Assembly: GCA_001579985.1 (NCBI GenBank)
Contig: LRSR01011305.1
Span: 1 to 64,000, forward strand
DNA: 64,000 nt
From: Hypsibius dujardini
Taxonomy: Eukaryota; Tardigrada; Eutardigrada; Parachela; Hypsibiidae
Reading direction: 5' to 3'
The position numbers were made by a program, and so were the translations under genes. Below are positions 1-11,995 of this stretch, one piece after another. The number at the start of each line of letters is the position of its first letter. The first letter of the stretch is position 1. Below the pieces are notes generated by a model. The model saw nothing but the letters and a program-made list of their open reading frames with translations. It was not told the DNA's origin and searched no databases.

Positions 1-1057
1 CGCTGGCTGTTTTGTCACAAAACTCTTGTGGGAGGTTGCTTAACGAATGTGAGGACGGATGAATAGAAACTGGAACTCTCGCTGAAGAGAAATCAGGAAA
101 ACGGTTCGCCGTTTCATGAACGGTAAATTTAGCTCATACGTAACGGAACGGAAATGAGTGATAATTATCCTCTCAAGGGACGGAAAAAAAATGTACTTGA
201 AAGAAAACTCCACACAGCAATAAACGCATTTCTCGAAAATGGCCTAAATAAATATTGACGACCGCCGACGACGTCACACTACAAGAAATCGTAGCGTACC
301 ATAACGGCAAAAAAAACAGATAAACGACTAAGAAGTGTGGTTGACGCGGTAGCTAACCAGACTTATCAAGTCGACCCTATTATAATAGTAGAATAACAGA
401 CAAAAACCGCTGTTACTAGGACTAAGATTACTAGGACGTAAGAAGAGAAACTAAAGAGTTGCGAACTGATCCCTCCACAACAGCAACTCGCGAGCTTATA
501 TAAGCGCTACGGGAGCGCACATGCACATGTACGTGAACAATGTATAAAATGACCAACGACCACATCTGCTAAACACTCACCAAGACAGAGTACATTAATG
601 CTTACAAATAGGCTAGAGCTCACTCCAGTACAGTACAGTACCAAAGTACGTGTATACTTAGGACAGTAGGATATGACCAGACGCGGAGTGGTGATAACGG
701 ATAAGGTCTTCTTTTGCGGTCCGGGCATTAACGGATCAGTAAACGCAACATGTTGATAATTAAGAACGAAACCAACGAGTGGCGTCATAACAAAATTTAA
801 GTTACAAGCGAAAACTGCGGTACTAATAAGAATTCATGAAACCAATACATCGACTTCAAATCTAGATAAATATTCAGATCTGCAGTAAATGGCAACTCTA
901 TGTTCGAATCTAATATAACATTTATAGTCTGTGTTGGGCTGCGATACAATTACTGTTAATGCGATAGTTCCGCCTCAGCAGGCCGAATGACTAAGAATAC
1001 CTTTCTGACGAGGTTGGACAGTTAAAGCAAACTAGTGACCTTTACTATTCTTTTTAG
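1..1057. other. No gene recognised; right part is duplicated sequence
   Basis: I see no convincing coding exon here. A TATA-like palindrome lies near 493-506 with no gene obviously attached. From about 787 on, the sequence is the intron-like left part of a segment that recurs at about 11,996-12,266. If the GPCR exon that follows belongs to a live gene, this stretch is its last intron and the other exons lie left of the window. Confidence 0.5.
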
Positions 1058-1300
1058 CATGACCCCATTGGTTCCACTTTCTCCCATTTCTATATTTTAT
1101 TAAACGGAATGTCGGGATGGGGCACTAAATTGTACTTGATGGCAGCTTTAGAACAACTCGTGATTGCAGGTATCATGTCCCTGTGTGCGCTGATCAGTTG
1201 GCAACCTTATGCAATCTGTATTATTCTGACGACCGTAAGGCCGGATCTCCCAATCCCGAACACCGTCTGGGTCGTCATGAATGTAATATGGACTATTCAG
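787..1300 (+). repeat. Segmental duplication, copy 1 (partner 11,996-12,431)
   Basis: Intron plus the start of the GPCR exon match 11,996-12,431 at roughly 85-90% by eye. Copy 1 keeps the reading frame across helix 6; copy 2 lacks the bases equivalent to 1181-1242. Confidence 0.85.
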
Positions 1301-1399
1301 CCGACTGCCGATCCCATCATATTCCTGCTGGCCCTGAAGAGTTTGCGGGAAGCCGTGGAAAGACTAACAATGCGCTGCATGGGCATATGCCGACCGTAG
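1058..1399 (+). CDS. Rhodopsin-type GPCR, 3' terminal exon only (TM6-TM7)
   Basis: The exon opens after an acceptor (CTTTTTAG, ending at 1057) and reads open to TAG at 1397-1399. It encodes transmembrane helix 6 with an SWQP motif in place of CWxP, and helix 7 with DPIIF in place of NPxxY, then a basic amphipathic segment like helix 8. Helices 1-5 are not in the window; on this strand they would lie to the left. The DPIIF-type helix 7 resembles those of the GPCRs at 6.5-9.3 kb and 42.2-43.4 kb, so these are probably relatives. Since a nearby copy (about 12.27 kb) is clearly dead, this one could also be a pseudogene, but I see no lesion inside the exon. Coupling and ligand are unknown. Confidence 0.6.
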   Translation, partial: HDPIGSTFSHFYILLNGMSGWGTKLYLMAALEQLVIAGIMSLCALISWQPYAICIILTTVRPDLPIPNTVWVVMNVIWTIQPTADPIIFLLALKSLREAVERLTMRCMGICRP

Positions 1400-2450
1400 G
1401 AATGAGAATCGTTTCACCGACAACGCGGACCGAATGGCACGGCGATATGCGGAACCTGTGCAGGATTCTAGGACCGGGGGCTAAATCCCCGGTCTAAAAA
1501 TTCAGGGTGGATTATGTGGAGATTTATACTTACTTACCACATCTTGCAACCTGACTTGTGACAGAGCGCTCGGAAAAAAACTTGCATTTGCAGTGAGTGC
1601 AAAAAGAGGTTTCATTTGGATTGTCAGGCAAGCCACGAGAAATTTTGACCGACACGAAAAAATGCTAAAACAGACGATGCAACGCATGCCGTGAAGCTGA
1701 ATTGTGACCTTTCGTCGTGACTTTGTGAGCGAACGTATTCCTCAACTAACCTATCAAAAAGCCGCTTATTTGTGTAATCTTTTTGTTATTTTGCTCGTAC
1801 GAAGTTCATGTATCTGTTTGATATTGTTCGTAGTGTGCCGGAGCGGATTTGAGCCCTTTACTGCTCCGTATTCTATCGGGCTAAAAAAATCGCGAACTAT
1901 TTACGTAATTGTTGTAGTACAAACGTAATGTAAATGCGCAACGGAGAGGGTGAAGAGAAAAACTGCCCAGTCACGACCTTAAGAGACGGCTCAGAGGTGA
2001 CGCAAATCCTAAGATACGGCAGATCAGCAGGGTTTGACGGACATATGAAAGAAAAATCAAGAACTGCAGACGTTCTAGTGGGGACCAAAAAAAACGAGCG
2101 CCGCGCAATTAACTTATACTTTGAGAGATATCTCAAATGTGACAGATGAGTGTTGCCCCGCAAGGTAAGAGACGGCTTCATTGTGACTCAAGACCTGAAA
2201 AACGTTTGTGATCTGACCTGAAAGACGATAGTAGCCCATGGGTGGACCGGGCAATGATTCAAATCTTGATCACCTACCAACGTTTTGACCACAACCGTGA
2301 CAGAATTTTAGTATAAACCTGAAAGGTAACGGACAGCTTAGCAATCACCACCACATTGACGGGGGTGTCCATGGGGGTTTAGAAAAATGGGAATGCTCTG
2401 TAATGGCCTACAGTCGATTGGTGTACTGTGCGGTGACGGCCGGCTTACAC
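1400..2450. other. No gene recognised
   Basis: AT-rich, with only short overlapping reading frames on both strands. A small GC hairpin (ACCGGGG...CCCCGGT) lies near 1473-1495. No splice-consistent exon or known protein family was seen. Confidence 0.5.
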
Positions 2451-4590
2451 GGGAATGTTTATCAATGTTAGTCTGAGATCGGGCCCACATTTCTTTAATA
2501 GATACATAATATCAAACCATGATTTTAGAAAATATGACTGATCCCCACAATTCCGTTTGAGATGGAGAAAATCGGAGAAGATTCCTATTGCGGCAGCCAC
2601 TTTAATTCTTTCACAATAGAGTTGATTGATTGAATTACCAAAAATACTTTGTTCGTTTACCCATTTAACAGTTCAGGCAAACAAAAGTCGATGCGCAAAT
2701 CATTTGACAAACGAGTTGGGGCCACAGAAATGGTAACCGGCATCTTCAAATCTGTTCCAATAACAGTTAAAGGAGAGAATATTAATACACCAGCCGCAAC
2801 GGATAAAACAACAGCGGTATGCCACAACGATAAGGTGTTGCAAAATCTCGAACAACTAATCTGTCAAAATCATCAGACAATCAACCGAATAATTGAATTC
2901 CTATTCGCGCGGTTTGGTGGAGTAGAGAAGATTGCTGATGAAACATTTTCGTTGATGAACACTACTGTAGCGACGCGATTCTAATGCGCAACGCAGATTG
3001 CGTTTTCCATACATATGGCCTCAGGTGTGCGTACAAAACCATCTATCCAGGTAATGCGCCTCAGCCTTCAATCAAGCAACTTATTGACTACCCACATGCT
3101 CAGTGATCTTCACAAATTTTCAATCAAGAGATCTATCAACCAGAAAAGAACAGGCTCTTACCGGGTGCGGGAGAACTTTTGGCGCTACACAAAAATCACT
3201 GAATGTAACCCTATATGAACTGATAAAAAAATGTTATGTTTTATTTCGAAAGAAGACCTATAGGTCTGTGAAAAATTTGTTCGGTTCAACGTTGGGGCAG
3301 AAGCAGGACAGGTGTTATGCATTGGTTTGTGGCAGCACCTAAAAATTAGGAGTGGCCCGGTTAATGGCAGATTTTGCCAAGTTCGCTGACCCAGATCAAA
3401 ACTGGTTCGCATTTTTCGAAGCAAAGCGTGAGCAACAAAAAGTTACAACACGTATGTTGTAATAATTTGATGGGGTTATCCCATGCAAAAGAAAAAAATC
3501 AGTTTGCGGCAACTTCGGTTTTGAAAAAAAAAACGTCGCAGGGTCAAGTTCAGCCAATTTTTTAAACCTTGCATTTCTAATTTCAGATCAAAACTGGAGG
3601 CTTAAAATGCAACGAAAAACACTGTTTTTAGTAAAAAAGGGGGGTGCAATAATTGGGCTCTTTAATGTGATTGGAATTATCCCAATCGCATAACAACTGA
3701 GAAAGTTATTAGCGTGGACCCGAACCCGTACACCACTCAGAGCACTTGTCTGAAAATGTTTACGTTTTTTTTAAAAAGGTCTCCCTCAGTTTAGTGGTGC
3801 ACGATTGATTGAATATTTTTGATTTTTTTTCTTGTAAAGTACACTGACTTAGATCTATAGTTTTCCGTTTTGGTTTTTCAGATTCGTTTTAAAGTTGAGG
3901 GAGATCTGAAATACGGTCCATGGGGCAAATTATAACAATGTTAGTCCTTGGGTTTTTCGAAACAACTTCTGATCCAACAATCTGAATCTCAAATTTAAAA
4001 GTGATTCGGATAGCCATTTAAGTGGGCTTTCCAGTGCAAAAAATATTTTATCAATAGCACACACACAGTTCAGGCGAAGGCTTGCGAAGGCCAATGCCAA
4101 AAGCTTTCCCGCACCCGGTACGTTAGCCAACGGCGGAGGGTAGCCTTTCCAGTTTTCTCCGCTCTGGCAAATTCTAACTAATTGTGAGATAATCGATGAG
4201 TTAAAGATCAGCGCTTCTAAATTGTACTTCTTCGGTTCTCGGTAAAACAAAATTCAGCATTTTAAACAAAAACGATAGATTTTTAACGGTGAATACTTGG
4301 AATAAAATATTTAGAGCAATTCAGACGGAGTGGTGAGCACACAGCCCGGGGGCGTGGCTACAGTTGAGCCTTAGATCGCGTCGCTTCAGATCTGTACTGT
4401 GTTTATTCAATTAATCAACTCTATTGCGAAAGCATTTAAGTAGCTGCCGCAATAAGAATTTTCTCCAATTTTCTTCATCTCAAACGGAATTGTGGAGAAC
4501 CAGTCATATTTTCTAAAATCATGGTTTGATAGTATGTATCCATGAAAAAAATATGAGCCCGATCTCAGACTAACACAGGTAAATATTCCC
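2451..4590. mobile_element. Inverted-repeat-bounded element, about 2.1 kb
   Basis: The ends at about 2451-2640 and 4402-4590 are inverted copies of each other at about 80-85% by eye; both carry the core TGATTTTAGAAAATATGACT or its complement. Between them lie about 1.76 kb with short reading frames. One (2649-2984, plus) starts at a non-ATG codon and resembles nothing I know. Two others, in opposite orientation, share a PGAG(E/K)LLAL peptide (near 3160-3190 plus and 4085-4115 minus), so the interior may also be an inverted duplication. No transposase catalytic motif was recognised. It is either a DNA transposon with long terminal inverted repeats or two facing copies of one repeat. Confidence 0.6.
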
Positions 4591-5445
4591 TTCCTAGTGG
4601 TAACTCTAGCTTTGAGTCGTTTAGAGGTGGCGGACAGTTATAACGAGGCACTAATTTTGCTAGGCGTGTAAGTAGTGACCCGATAATGGACAAACGGCAA
4701 GACGGTGGCTCGAACCTGAATTGACAGAATGGTAATCCACACTTTAACGAATGCCTCATCAACTACTTTATCATCAGCACCTCACCTTGCTACACCCGCT
4801 TTACCATGTTACACAAGCCTCACCGTGCTACACTGACTACACCGGCTACACTGGCTACACTGGCTACACCGGCTATACTGTACTAGATCAGCCTCACCAG
4901 CTTCACCGTGCTACACCGTGCTACACTCGCTTTACCGTACTACACCAGCTTCACCGTTATATAATCTTTATTCAATTAATTCTAGCTGTACGAACGGCGA
5001 CGCAGATGGGATTGAGTCGCCTGAAAATCCGAAATGTGTGAAGTGAACTTGTTTTGAGATAGATATACCAAACGATTTGCCGGTTAATGATTTGTTTGTG
5101 GCTTTACGAGCGCGAAGCGTGAGTTGGTTGTGTCTATTTATACTTGGCTAAACTCGGTTCTCATGTCTGTTTTTTTGTGGTCTTTTTTCCCGGTTTCTAT
5201 GTCCGTAATCGGAGCGTTGGTCCGTGAATCTCTGTTCGGCAACCGCCTATGCGTATTTGTATCTCGGGGTTTCTCCCGTTTCGTGTGTGTCTGTCAGTGG
5301 TATTCAGCTCGCCTTAATTTATGCAAGTCCAGTACGTTTCTCCGACACTTTGTTTTTCTGACTGAACGTGTATGCTTGCCATCCGTGCCTAATATTTGCC
5401 ACGCACCTGACATAATGATTCCACTCTCTTCTATTCTTTGCTTAG
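4591..5445. other. No gene recognised; contains a short minisatellite
   Basis: About 4780-4965 holds degenerate tandem copies of a roughly 9-12 base unit such as GGCTACACT or CTTCACCGTGCTACACC. The rest is unremarkable. A 191-codon open frame at 5124-5699 starts at TTG and is not supported as a gene. Confidence 0.5.
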
Positions 5446-6109
5446 GTGAAGAGCCGTTGGTCGCTGCAGAATTGGAGACCCGAAAGATTTCCCTAGCAAA
5501 ATCGGATTACAGCAGCGGCAGCTCCAGAGGTATGATGATATCTCAAGTCGTTGATATGCATCATTGTGATATGCGGTCAATAGATAGAAGTTTGTGTTTG
5601 CAGATGAATCGGACATTTATTCAAAAAGTTATTTATTCAAAATTGCTTCAGAGTAGCCAACCTCCAGAGGGAGGACTGAAACGGTCAGTCAACGTATAGA
5701 CAAGTAATGCATATCACTTGCAAACAACAACGTATCTCAGAGGATCACTAAGACTAGTACAAGCAAGTGAAACGCGGCCAGGTAAAATTACAGCAGGAGT
5801 TTCATGCTCTCGCATTTACTACCGAACAACACAGTAAAGCCAAAGCAACTAAATTGACAAGAGATAGCGCAGGACGGTCACTGTCCAGGTCATACTAATC
5901 AAAGTAGTAGGATGAAAGCATAATAGGTCAAAGTACACAATTCAATTACACTAGAAAATCCAAGCGGTTATACACCCGGATAATTCCGAGATCTTGAGAT
6001 TGTGGGCTGATGATCGGTGACAGCCAGATAGGCTGTTTCCCTCCTATTTCAGCCGGTAGGCGTCTGTGAGTGAGGCTTCCCTTTTACACGGTACGACAGA
6101 AACGCAAAA
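5446..6109. other. No gene established; one exon-like segment
   Basis: Bases 5446-5531 sit between a good acceptor (TTTGCTTAG) and a donor (AGAG|GTATGA). One frame reads EEPLVAAELE...SSGSSR, which is plausible protein but matches no family I recognise, and no partner exon was found. The remainder shows nothing. Confidence 0.25.
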
Positions 6110-6207
6110 AGGCTGTTAGAGCCGAGACTCGAACTAGCGACCTCCGTGCAGTGCAGCGGTGAGCAAAGCCATAGGAGATACATAAGCATAACCACTCGGC
6201 CAAGCAC
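6110..6207 (-). other. tRNA-derived sequence (SINE or tRNA pseudogene)
   Basis: On the minus strand the sequence has a box A-like segment (TGGCCGAGTGGTTA) and, about 46 bases later, a box B-like segment (AGTTCGAGTCTC), followed by CTTTTTG, which could end a Pol III transcript. The TGGCCGAGTGGTTA form is typical of serine and leucine tRNAs. The T stem pairs poorly, so I do not think this is a working tRNA; a tRNA-derived SINE head is more likely. Confidence 0.4.
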
Positions 6208-6492
6208 ATGTGCACATGCTTGAGGCCTGTCCGTTGCCATGCATGGAACATTTCGATTTGCAGCTCAGTGAGCACGTCACGTCCCTCACATCCAGCTGCA
6301 TTCCCGAGGAGCACTTCCAGGCGCAAGCAGACTGGTATCACTTCTGTGTCAACGTCATATCCGACCTCATTGTCCACGAGTTTAATTCCAAATTGATCTC
6401 ATGGGCAATGAGGCCAGATATAAAGCGCTGAGACAGAAGCGATACCAGTACTCGCTTTATAACCAAAATAGGTTCTCTAGTTCACTCCTCCC

Positions 6493-9269
6493 TCAACGCC
6501 ATCTGCGGCAGAACATTCCCCGCAAAACGTTGCGCAGGTTTGTCAACGAGAAGATAAACAGGATAGGATCTATGGTAGCCTGCAGTGCCAGTAAGATCAT
6601 AGCGACGGAGAAGAAGACCGGCGCGTCTAGCGCGTCAAACAATAGGAAGGTGAAGTAGACGTTGTCGGGAGTCCAGCAGACGATGACGCTGATGGTTAAG
6701 AGAACCAGCAGCAAATCACCATTTGAGTTTTGTTGCACTGGTCGACGTTGTGCGGGTGGGGGTGACGTCATCGCGTGATGTATAGCTCCACCCTCGCCAC
6801 CCACTGCTACAACTGCTGCTGCTCCTGCGTCCTGGACGGTTACTACGTCGGTAACTGCAAGGAAAGTGACTTTTCTTTATTTGACAAAAATCAGTGGTGC
6901 AGTTGATCGACTACAAATTTGAAAATATCGTATAATCGTACACTGGCCGTTTGTTATGTTTTATGCCAGTCCATCATAGTATGACTGGATCGGTTGACGT
7001 TGATGAAATGGGCATCTGCTGCTTGGTAGTTGGTAATGGCTGCTTGGCTGCTTGGTAATTGGGGCGTAGTTATCTCACTTCAAGTGGCCATCTTGTAAAT
7101 AGCATGGACCACAAACGTAGCAAAACCCTCTGCTAGGGTCTACCGCGTCTTTTAAATGTTCATTCTAATCCACAGATTTTTGCATTTTTAGCCTACCCTT
7201 TTGCGACTGCGTGCCGGTATCAATCAGTGCGATTGCCCCACTCCTGTTAGTGAGCAGCTTCAGACGGGTACGCTTTCGTTTGGCTGCCAAAATGATCACC
7301 AAAGCTATGACCATCATGATCGGTGGCCAGTCGTAGTAGATGATCTGCACGGTCACGCCCCATCCCATCTGCGCGGGGGTGTTGATGACGCAGCCGAACG
7401 GTCCGTCCGCCGGCTCGCGGTAGTACATCGCGTCCTGGATCACACCCGGCGCGATGCCCACGAACACGTACACCCACACGCCAATACACAAGTAGCAACT
7501 TGTGCGTCTGGAGTTCCTGTTACGGTATGAGATGGGGCGGACCACCGCCCAGATGCGGTTGATGGCGATCAGTTGGTGGGAGCTGAAGATGACCGCCTGA
7601 AAATAGCTGGCCACGATGATGTAGAAAGAACACATCGCTTCTCCGATTGGCCATGCACCTGCGATAGACCAAGATATAAAATGTAAGGACTTGTCATTGT
7701 TCGAAATCGTGCATGGGGCTCATAGGATTGCTAGCGGGGTGTTCTATCCCTAAAGGCCCGTCAATGGCCGACTGTGGAACAGCATTGGAGTTCAACGTGT
7801 TGTCATGTGACGTCACACGGTGTTAATGATTGGTGCGCAGTGTTTACAGCATGTGCGGGGATGTGAAAAATATTAAAGGTCCTATTTTTACAAATGGGCC
7901 ACGTGGAAAATAAATTTACAAATCTGCTAATTTTACAAATAGAATACAAGTTGTGGAGTTCGTAGGAAAGTTGTAGATGTAACGGAGTTCGGAGCGTTGT
8001 AAGTTTCTTTAGCATAAGCCGTTCGGTTTTGTTTACTTGGTTCGTTGTATAACTTCTATATACGTACACGAGTTATTAGATAGGCTGAAGGAGTGTAAAG
8101 TTTTTACTTAAAGCCGTAAAGAAACGCCCTTTTATTGATTTCTTCCCAAGTTTTCTCCCTCCATCTTTTTTGGGTCGGCACTAAAAGCCATATAAATACG
8201 GCAGAGGACGTGAAATGAGGCATCATAAAACATTCACTCCGTCTTGATCAATAATACTCTATATACTCTAGGATTGTTCCCTCTCGTTTGCCTTGCGTGA
8301 CCATGACCTTGGGTCGAACACACCCTTCCATGTAGGAAGTCCTACAGCGTTCATCAACGCGCGTGACGTCACGTTGGCCTACAAGCTCCTACAATAGACG
8401 AGCCAAGGCGGCGACACTAACAAGAAAACCTAGGTGGTTGTAGTCCTTTTCTATTATGTTTCCCTCTGCGTGCTACTAATATTACGGCTCATTGACTAGA
8501 CCCCCTTATAACCCCGGGTACCAAGTGACCCCTGCCTAACCCTCTCCATGCGTATGGGCTCTCTCACATCCACTGCCTATCACTGGGCTCACTTCTCAGA
8601 GGATCGCGAGCTACAGCTGGCGGAGAATCCTTCTCCTGTTTGCTGTTTGTCGTAGTTCAATCCCTACCGCACTTTGTGTGTAGGCGGAAATTGCGCCTAC
8701 TAATATAACTGAGTAAGCGTATTAGCGAATCGAAGAAGGTTGCTCCGCCAGCTGTTCCTTGATCCCTTTAATCGGACAATCACGACCTGCTATCACGTGT
8801 GGTAGGTCAACATATAGGCACACCACTGCCCAGAATCGAACTGGCTCATACGGAACTATCAGCTTGATTTCTGGTCCCTAAGCCACAGCGGCGATCCTAA
8901 GGTACAGTGCAAACTCTGTCCCCTCTTTCTCTCCATCGTTCCCATTCACTACATACCGCCGTATAGATCGCTGATGAAATCAAAGGGGAACTGCAGGGCG
9001 ATGCAGCAGCAGTTGGCAATCAACAGGTTGACCACGTAAAGGTTGAAGGGCGTCCGGAGGGGTTTGTGGGTGAGAAAAACGACGAGAAGGCCGCCGTTGA
9101 TGCTTAGACCGGTCAGAAAGGTCAGCAAGACGATGATCGGCAGCGCTATCCATTGGACCAATGGCGTGGTTTGATTGGAGGATTTCTGATTCCAATCGGA
9201 GCTGTTTGTCTGATTCCAGGCAGGACTGTCGGTTTGATTCCAGATAACATAGCTGGCTGTCTGATTCAT
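6493..9269 (-). CDS. Rhodopsin-type G-protein-coupled receptor, 3 exons, complete
   Basis: Exons 9269-8957, 7658-7197 and 6854-6493 (minus) join in phase 1 at both junctions to give 378 residues; donors are GCG|GTATGT and AGG|GTAGGC, acceptors TATCGCAG and CCTTGCAG. Exon 1 encodes an N-glycosylated ectodomain (sequons at N2, N11, N19, N22, N32), TM1 and TM2. Exon 2 holds the WPIG loop, the TM3 cysteine, an NRI motif where DRY is usual, TM4, a cysteine-bearing second loop and TM5. Exon 3 has an alanine-rich third intracellular loop, TM6 with CWTP, and TM7 with DPILF replacing NPxxY. It should be a plasma-membrane receptor acting through G proteins; the ligand cannot be told. The ATG at 9269 is chosen as the first in frame. 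The 1.3-kb first intron shows no gene. Confidence 0.9.
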
Positions 9270-10126
9270 TGCTGGGACCGCGGTAGACAACGAGAAGCGC
9301 TGTGTGTAGTCGAAAAGAGTTTGTTTAACTGAAAACAGAAATCTATGTAAATAACCGAAACAAAAATGGCTTTTTATATGATCACTATGACTCGATTGGC
9401 TCGGCTCTCTGCAACCGGAAATTCAAACGATAATCACGGGTGCGATCGCCCATTCTTGGAGTTGAGCGTCAGCGATGCACGTGCCGGAGCTCGAGAAATC
9501 TATTTGAAGGGATTAAAATTGCATTACTTTCGGAAAGAGCATTTATCGGATTTGTAATTGTCGAGTACAGGGGGTGGGAAAATTTTGCTCTTCAAGTTTA
9601 ATATCTGAAAAGATTTATTAATGAATCGAGCCGTCCGACTTTTCAGTCAAATGAAAATTTCTCCACTTTTCCTGCAGTCGAAAACCAATGGTGCAATGCG
9701 ATCGTAACTTACGAAACACGAGGGCGACTTGCCTTCTCTCAACACAGCACTTCTGAGAGCAATGACTGAAAAGCTCCCATCTCTATTGAGTTTATGATTA
9801 CCTGTCCAACCTCATTTTGTGTTTTTATGCAGCTTCTGGAATTTCCCTGTGGAATCCGAAAGAGCCCAATTTTAAGATGAATCCTCTCATTTCGTTATTT
9901 AGAAATACAAAGAACAAATGTCTCACATGGTGGCAGAACTTAGCCGTGCTGACATGAACTCCGATCGTATAAAACATCTTCTGTTTTAAAGGTCAAATCT
10001 TTAATCTTGACCTTTCAAACTGTTCCACCCTGGTCTAGCCCTGACACATCGAGATTCTGAGATTTGTAACAAAGTCTTAAAGTCTTGTCGTAGGTCTTAC
10101 AACGACTTGTTAATTCTGTGTCCATG
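9270..10126. other. No gene recognised
   Basis: Upstream of the minus-strand GPCR, so it should contain that gene's promoter, but no convincing TATA box or other motif was seen. Short frames on both strands look accidental. Confidence 0.5.
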
Positions 10127-10822
10127 ATTACGAACGAGCGTAAGATTACATGGATTCCAGCTATATGCACTCTAGCCTCGTGCTCTTTGCTAATCCAATG
10201 AGCGGCGGATGCGACACATCCAACCCCCTAAGATTACTCAGAAAATCGCTGGGCCGCATGACAAACCTGGAAAAGACTTGTTAATTCAACGCCATTTGCT
10301 ATAGAAGCAACTCAGATTAGATGAGTGATAATCTTAAGATTTCAGTGTGTCACCTTCATTGTTAATTGGATTACCTTCAGCCGAGGCTTGATAAGGCTGG
10401 CTTAGTCTATTCCCTCTATATATACACTCGGTTCAGATTACATAGGTGAGAGTTGTCCTGTTCGTATTTAGTACTACTGGCAAGTTTTGACACAAAGCTT
10501 GTAAATTGATATCAAGATATAGCTATGAAGTTGTATGTATGTCGAATGTAAGATAGGGCGGCAGGTCCAACGAACGTCGAAAATCATTTGTGGAAGTGAA
10601 ATGCCAAAGAGCTGGTCTGTTCGACAGGCTGACGGTTGGTCCAAATTCAACGCTTTCCAGCCCGGACTGTCAACCATTAGTCCGGGCAGTGGAAGATCGG
10701 TTTGGTGCGCGGACTGTAGGACTGGACACCGACGTGGTCGACGATGAGTCTCGATCATAAGCGGCTAACACGAGTGAGATTTGGCTATTTCTAGCATAAG
10801 CCTGTATAAATTTTCAGCGGCT
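10127..10822. repeat. Tandem duplication, unit 1 (about 696 bp)
   Basis: Starts ATTACGAACGAGCG and ends TTTTCAGCGGCT. It is nearly identical (about 95% or more by eye) to the unit at 10,832-11,552, with 9 bases between. Each unit contains a TATA-like stretch (CTCTATATATACAC near 10,414) and a block shared with a dispersed repeat (TACTACTGGC...AAGCTTGTAAATTGAT). Open frames occur on both strands in both copies, which is expected for a recent duplication and is not evidence of coding. Confidence 0.9.
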
Positions 10823-10831
10823 CTGTAGAAC

Positions 10832-11552
10832 ATTACGAACGAGCGTAGGATTACATGGATTCCAGCTATATGCACTCTAGCCTCGTGCTCTTTGCTAATC
10901 CAATGAGCGGCGGATGCTACACATCCAAAGCTCTACGATTGATTACTCAGAAAGTCGCTAGGCCGCATGACAAATCTGGGAAAGACTCGTTAATTCAACG
11001 CCATTCGCTATAGAAGCAACTCAGATTAGATGAGTGATAATCTTAGGATTTCAGTGTGTCACCTTCATTGTTAATTGGATTACCTATGAGCAGGACACAA
11101 GTGTCTTCAGCCGAGCCTTGATAAGACTGGCTTAGTCTATTCCATCTATAAATAAACTCGGTTCAGATTACATGGGTGAGAGTTGTCCTGTTTGCATTTA
11201 GTACTACTGGCGAGTTTTGACACTAAGCTTGTAAATTGATATCAAGATATAGCTATGAAGTTGTATGTATGTCGAATGTAAAATAGGGCGGCAGGTCCAA
11301 CGAACGTCGAAAATCATTTGTGGAAGTGAAATGCCAAAGAGCTGGTCTGTTCGACAGGCTGATGGTTTGTCCAAATTCAACGCTTTCCAGCCCGGACTGT
11401 CAACCATTAGTCCGGGCAGTGGACGATCGGTTTGGTGCGCGGACTGCAGGTCTAGACACCGACGTGGTCGACGATGAGTCTCAATCATAAGCGGCTAACA
11501 CGAGTGAGATTTGGCTATTTCTAGCATAAGCCTGTATAACTTTTCAGCGGCT
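10832..11552. repeat. Tandem duplication, unit 2 (about 721 bp)
   Basis: Same unit as 10,127-10,822. It differs by scattered substitutions and by an extra stretch of about 20 bases near 11,085-11,105 (around GAGCAGGACACAAGTG). The TATA-like stretch here is CTATAAATAA. Confidence 0.9.
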
Positions 11553-11574
11553 TGTTTTAGCAGAATTGTAACGG

Positions 11575-11720
11575 TACAACAGTAATATGGGTAGCCACAC
11601 TCGCCTTCAATAGAAGTGGAGTAATGGAATAAACGCCAAAAGGTCATGGTTAAGAACCATGGCCACCCACACCCACCTGCTACAACTGTGGAATAATGGA
11701 ATATACTCCATATTGGAAAC
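11575..11720. repeat. Two copies of a dispersed ~65-bp tandem repeat
   Basis: Units contain AGTGGAGTAATGGAATAAAC or TGTGGAATAATGGAATATAC, a GGTCA(T/A)GGTT segment and GCCACCCACAC. The same repeat occurs as about four tandem copies at about 48,610-48,930, so this is a dispersed satellite-like family. Confidence 0.65.
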
Positions 11721-11995
11721 GATTACGGTCCAAAAGCACGGAAATTGTTGCAGTTTCTTTTAATTTCATAAACGATTAATCATAAACTTACAGATACTGA
11801 TATATTATTATATAATTTTTTATTATTATTATTATTTATTACGTTTGGGTATTTCGGATACTGTTTTTCGGGAGGGTTAATAGGGTGCAATGCGTACACT
11901 GAACCCAGGAAAATCACAAATCTGTTAGAGAAACTGAAATTTTTGGAAAAGTTTTTAAATCCAAGGTGCCCTTGAAAATCAGATCCCAAACACCA

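Noticed and set aside
5124-5699. 191-codon open frame on the plus strand
   Set aside because: It starts at TTG, has no domain and mixes hydrophobic low-information sequence; only 5,446-5,531 looks exon-like.
6110-6207. Functional tRNA gene
   Set aside because: Box A and B are recognisable but the T stem pairs poorly and the acceptor stem does not form.
10474-11488. Matching 70- and 94-codon frames on both strands of the tandem units
   Set aside because: They are conserved only because the units are recent duplicates, and they exist on both strands at once.
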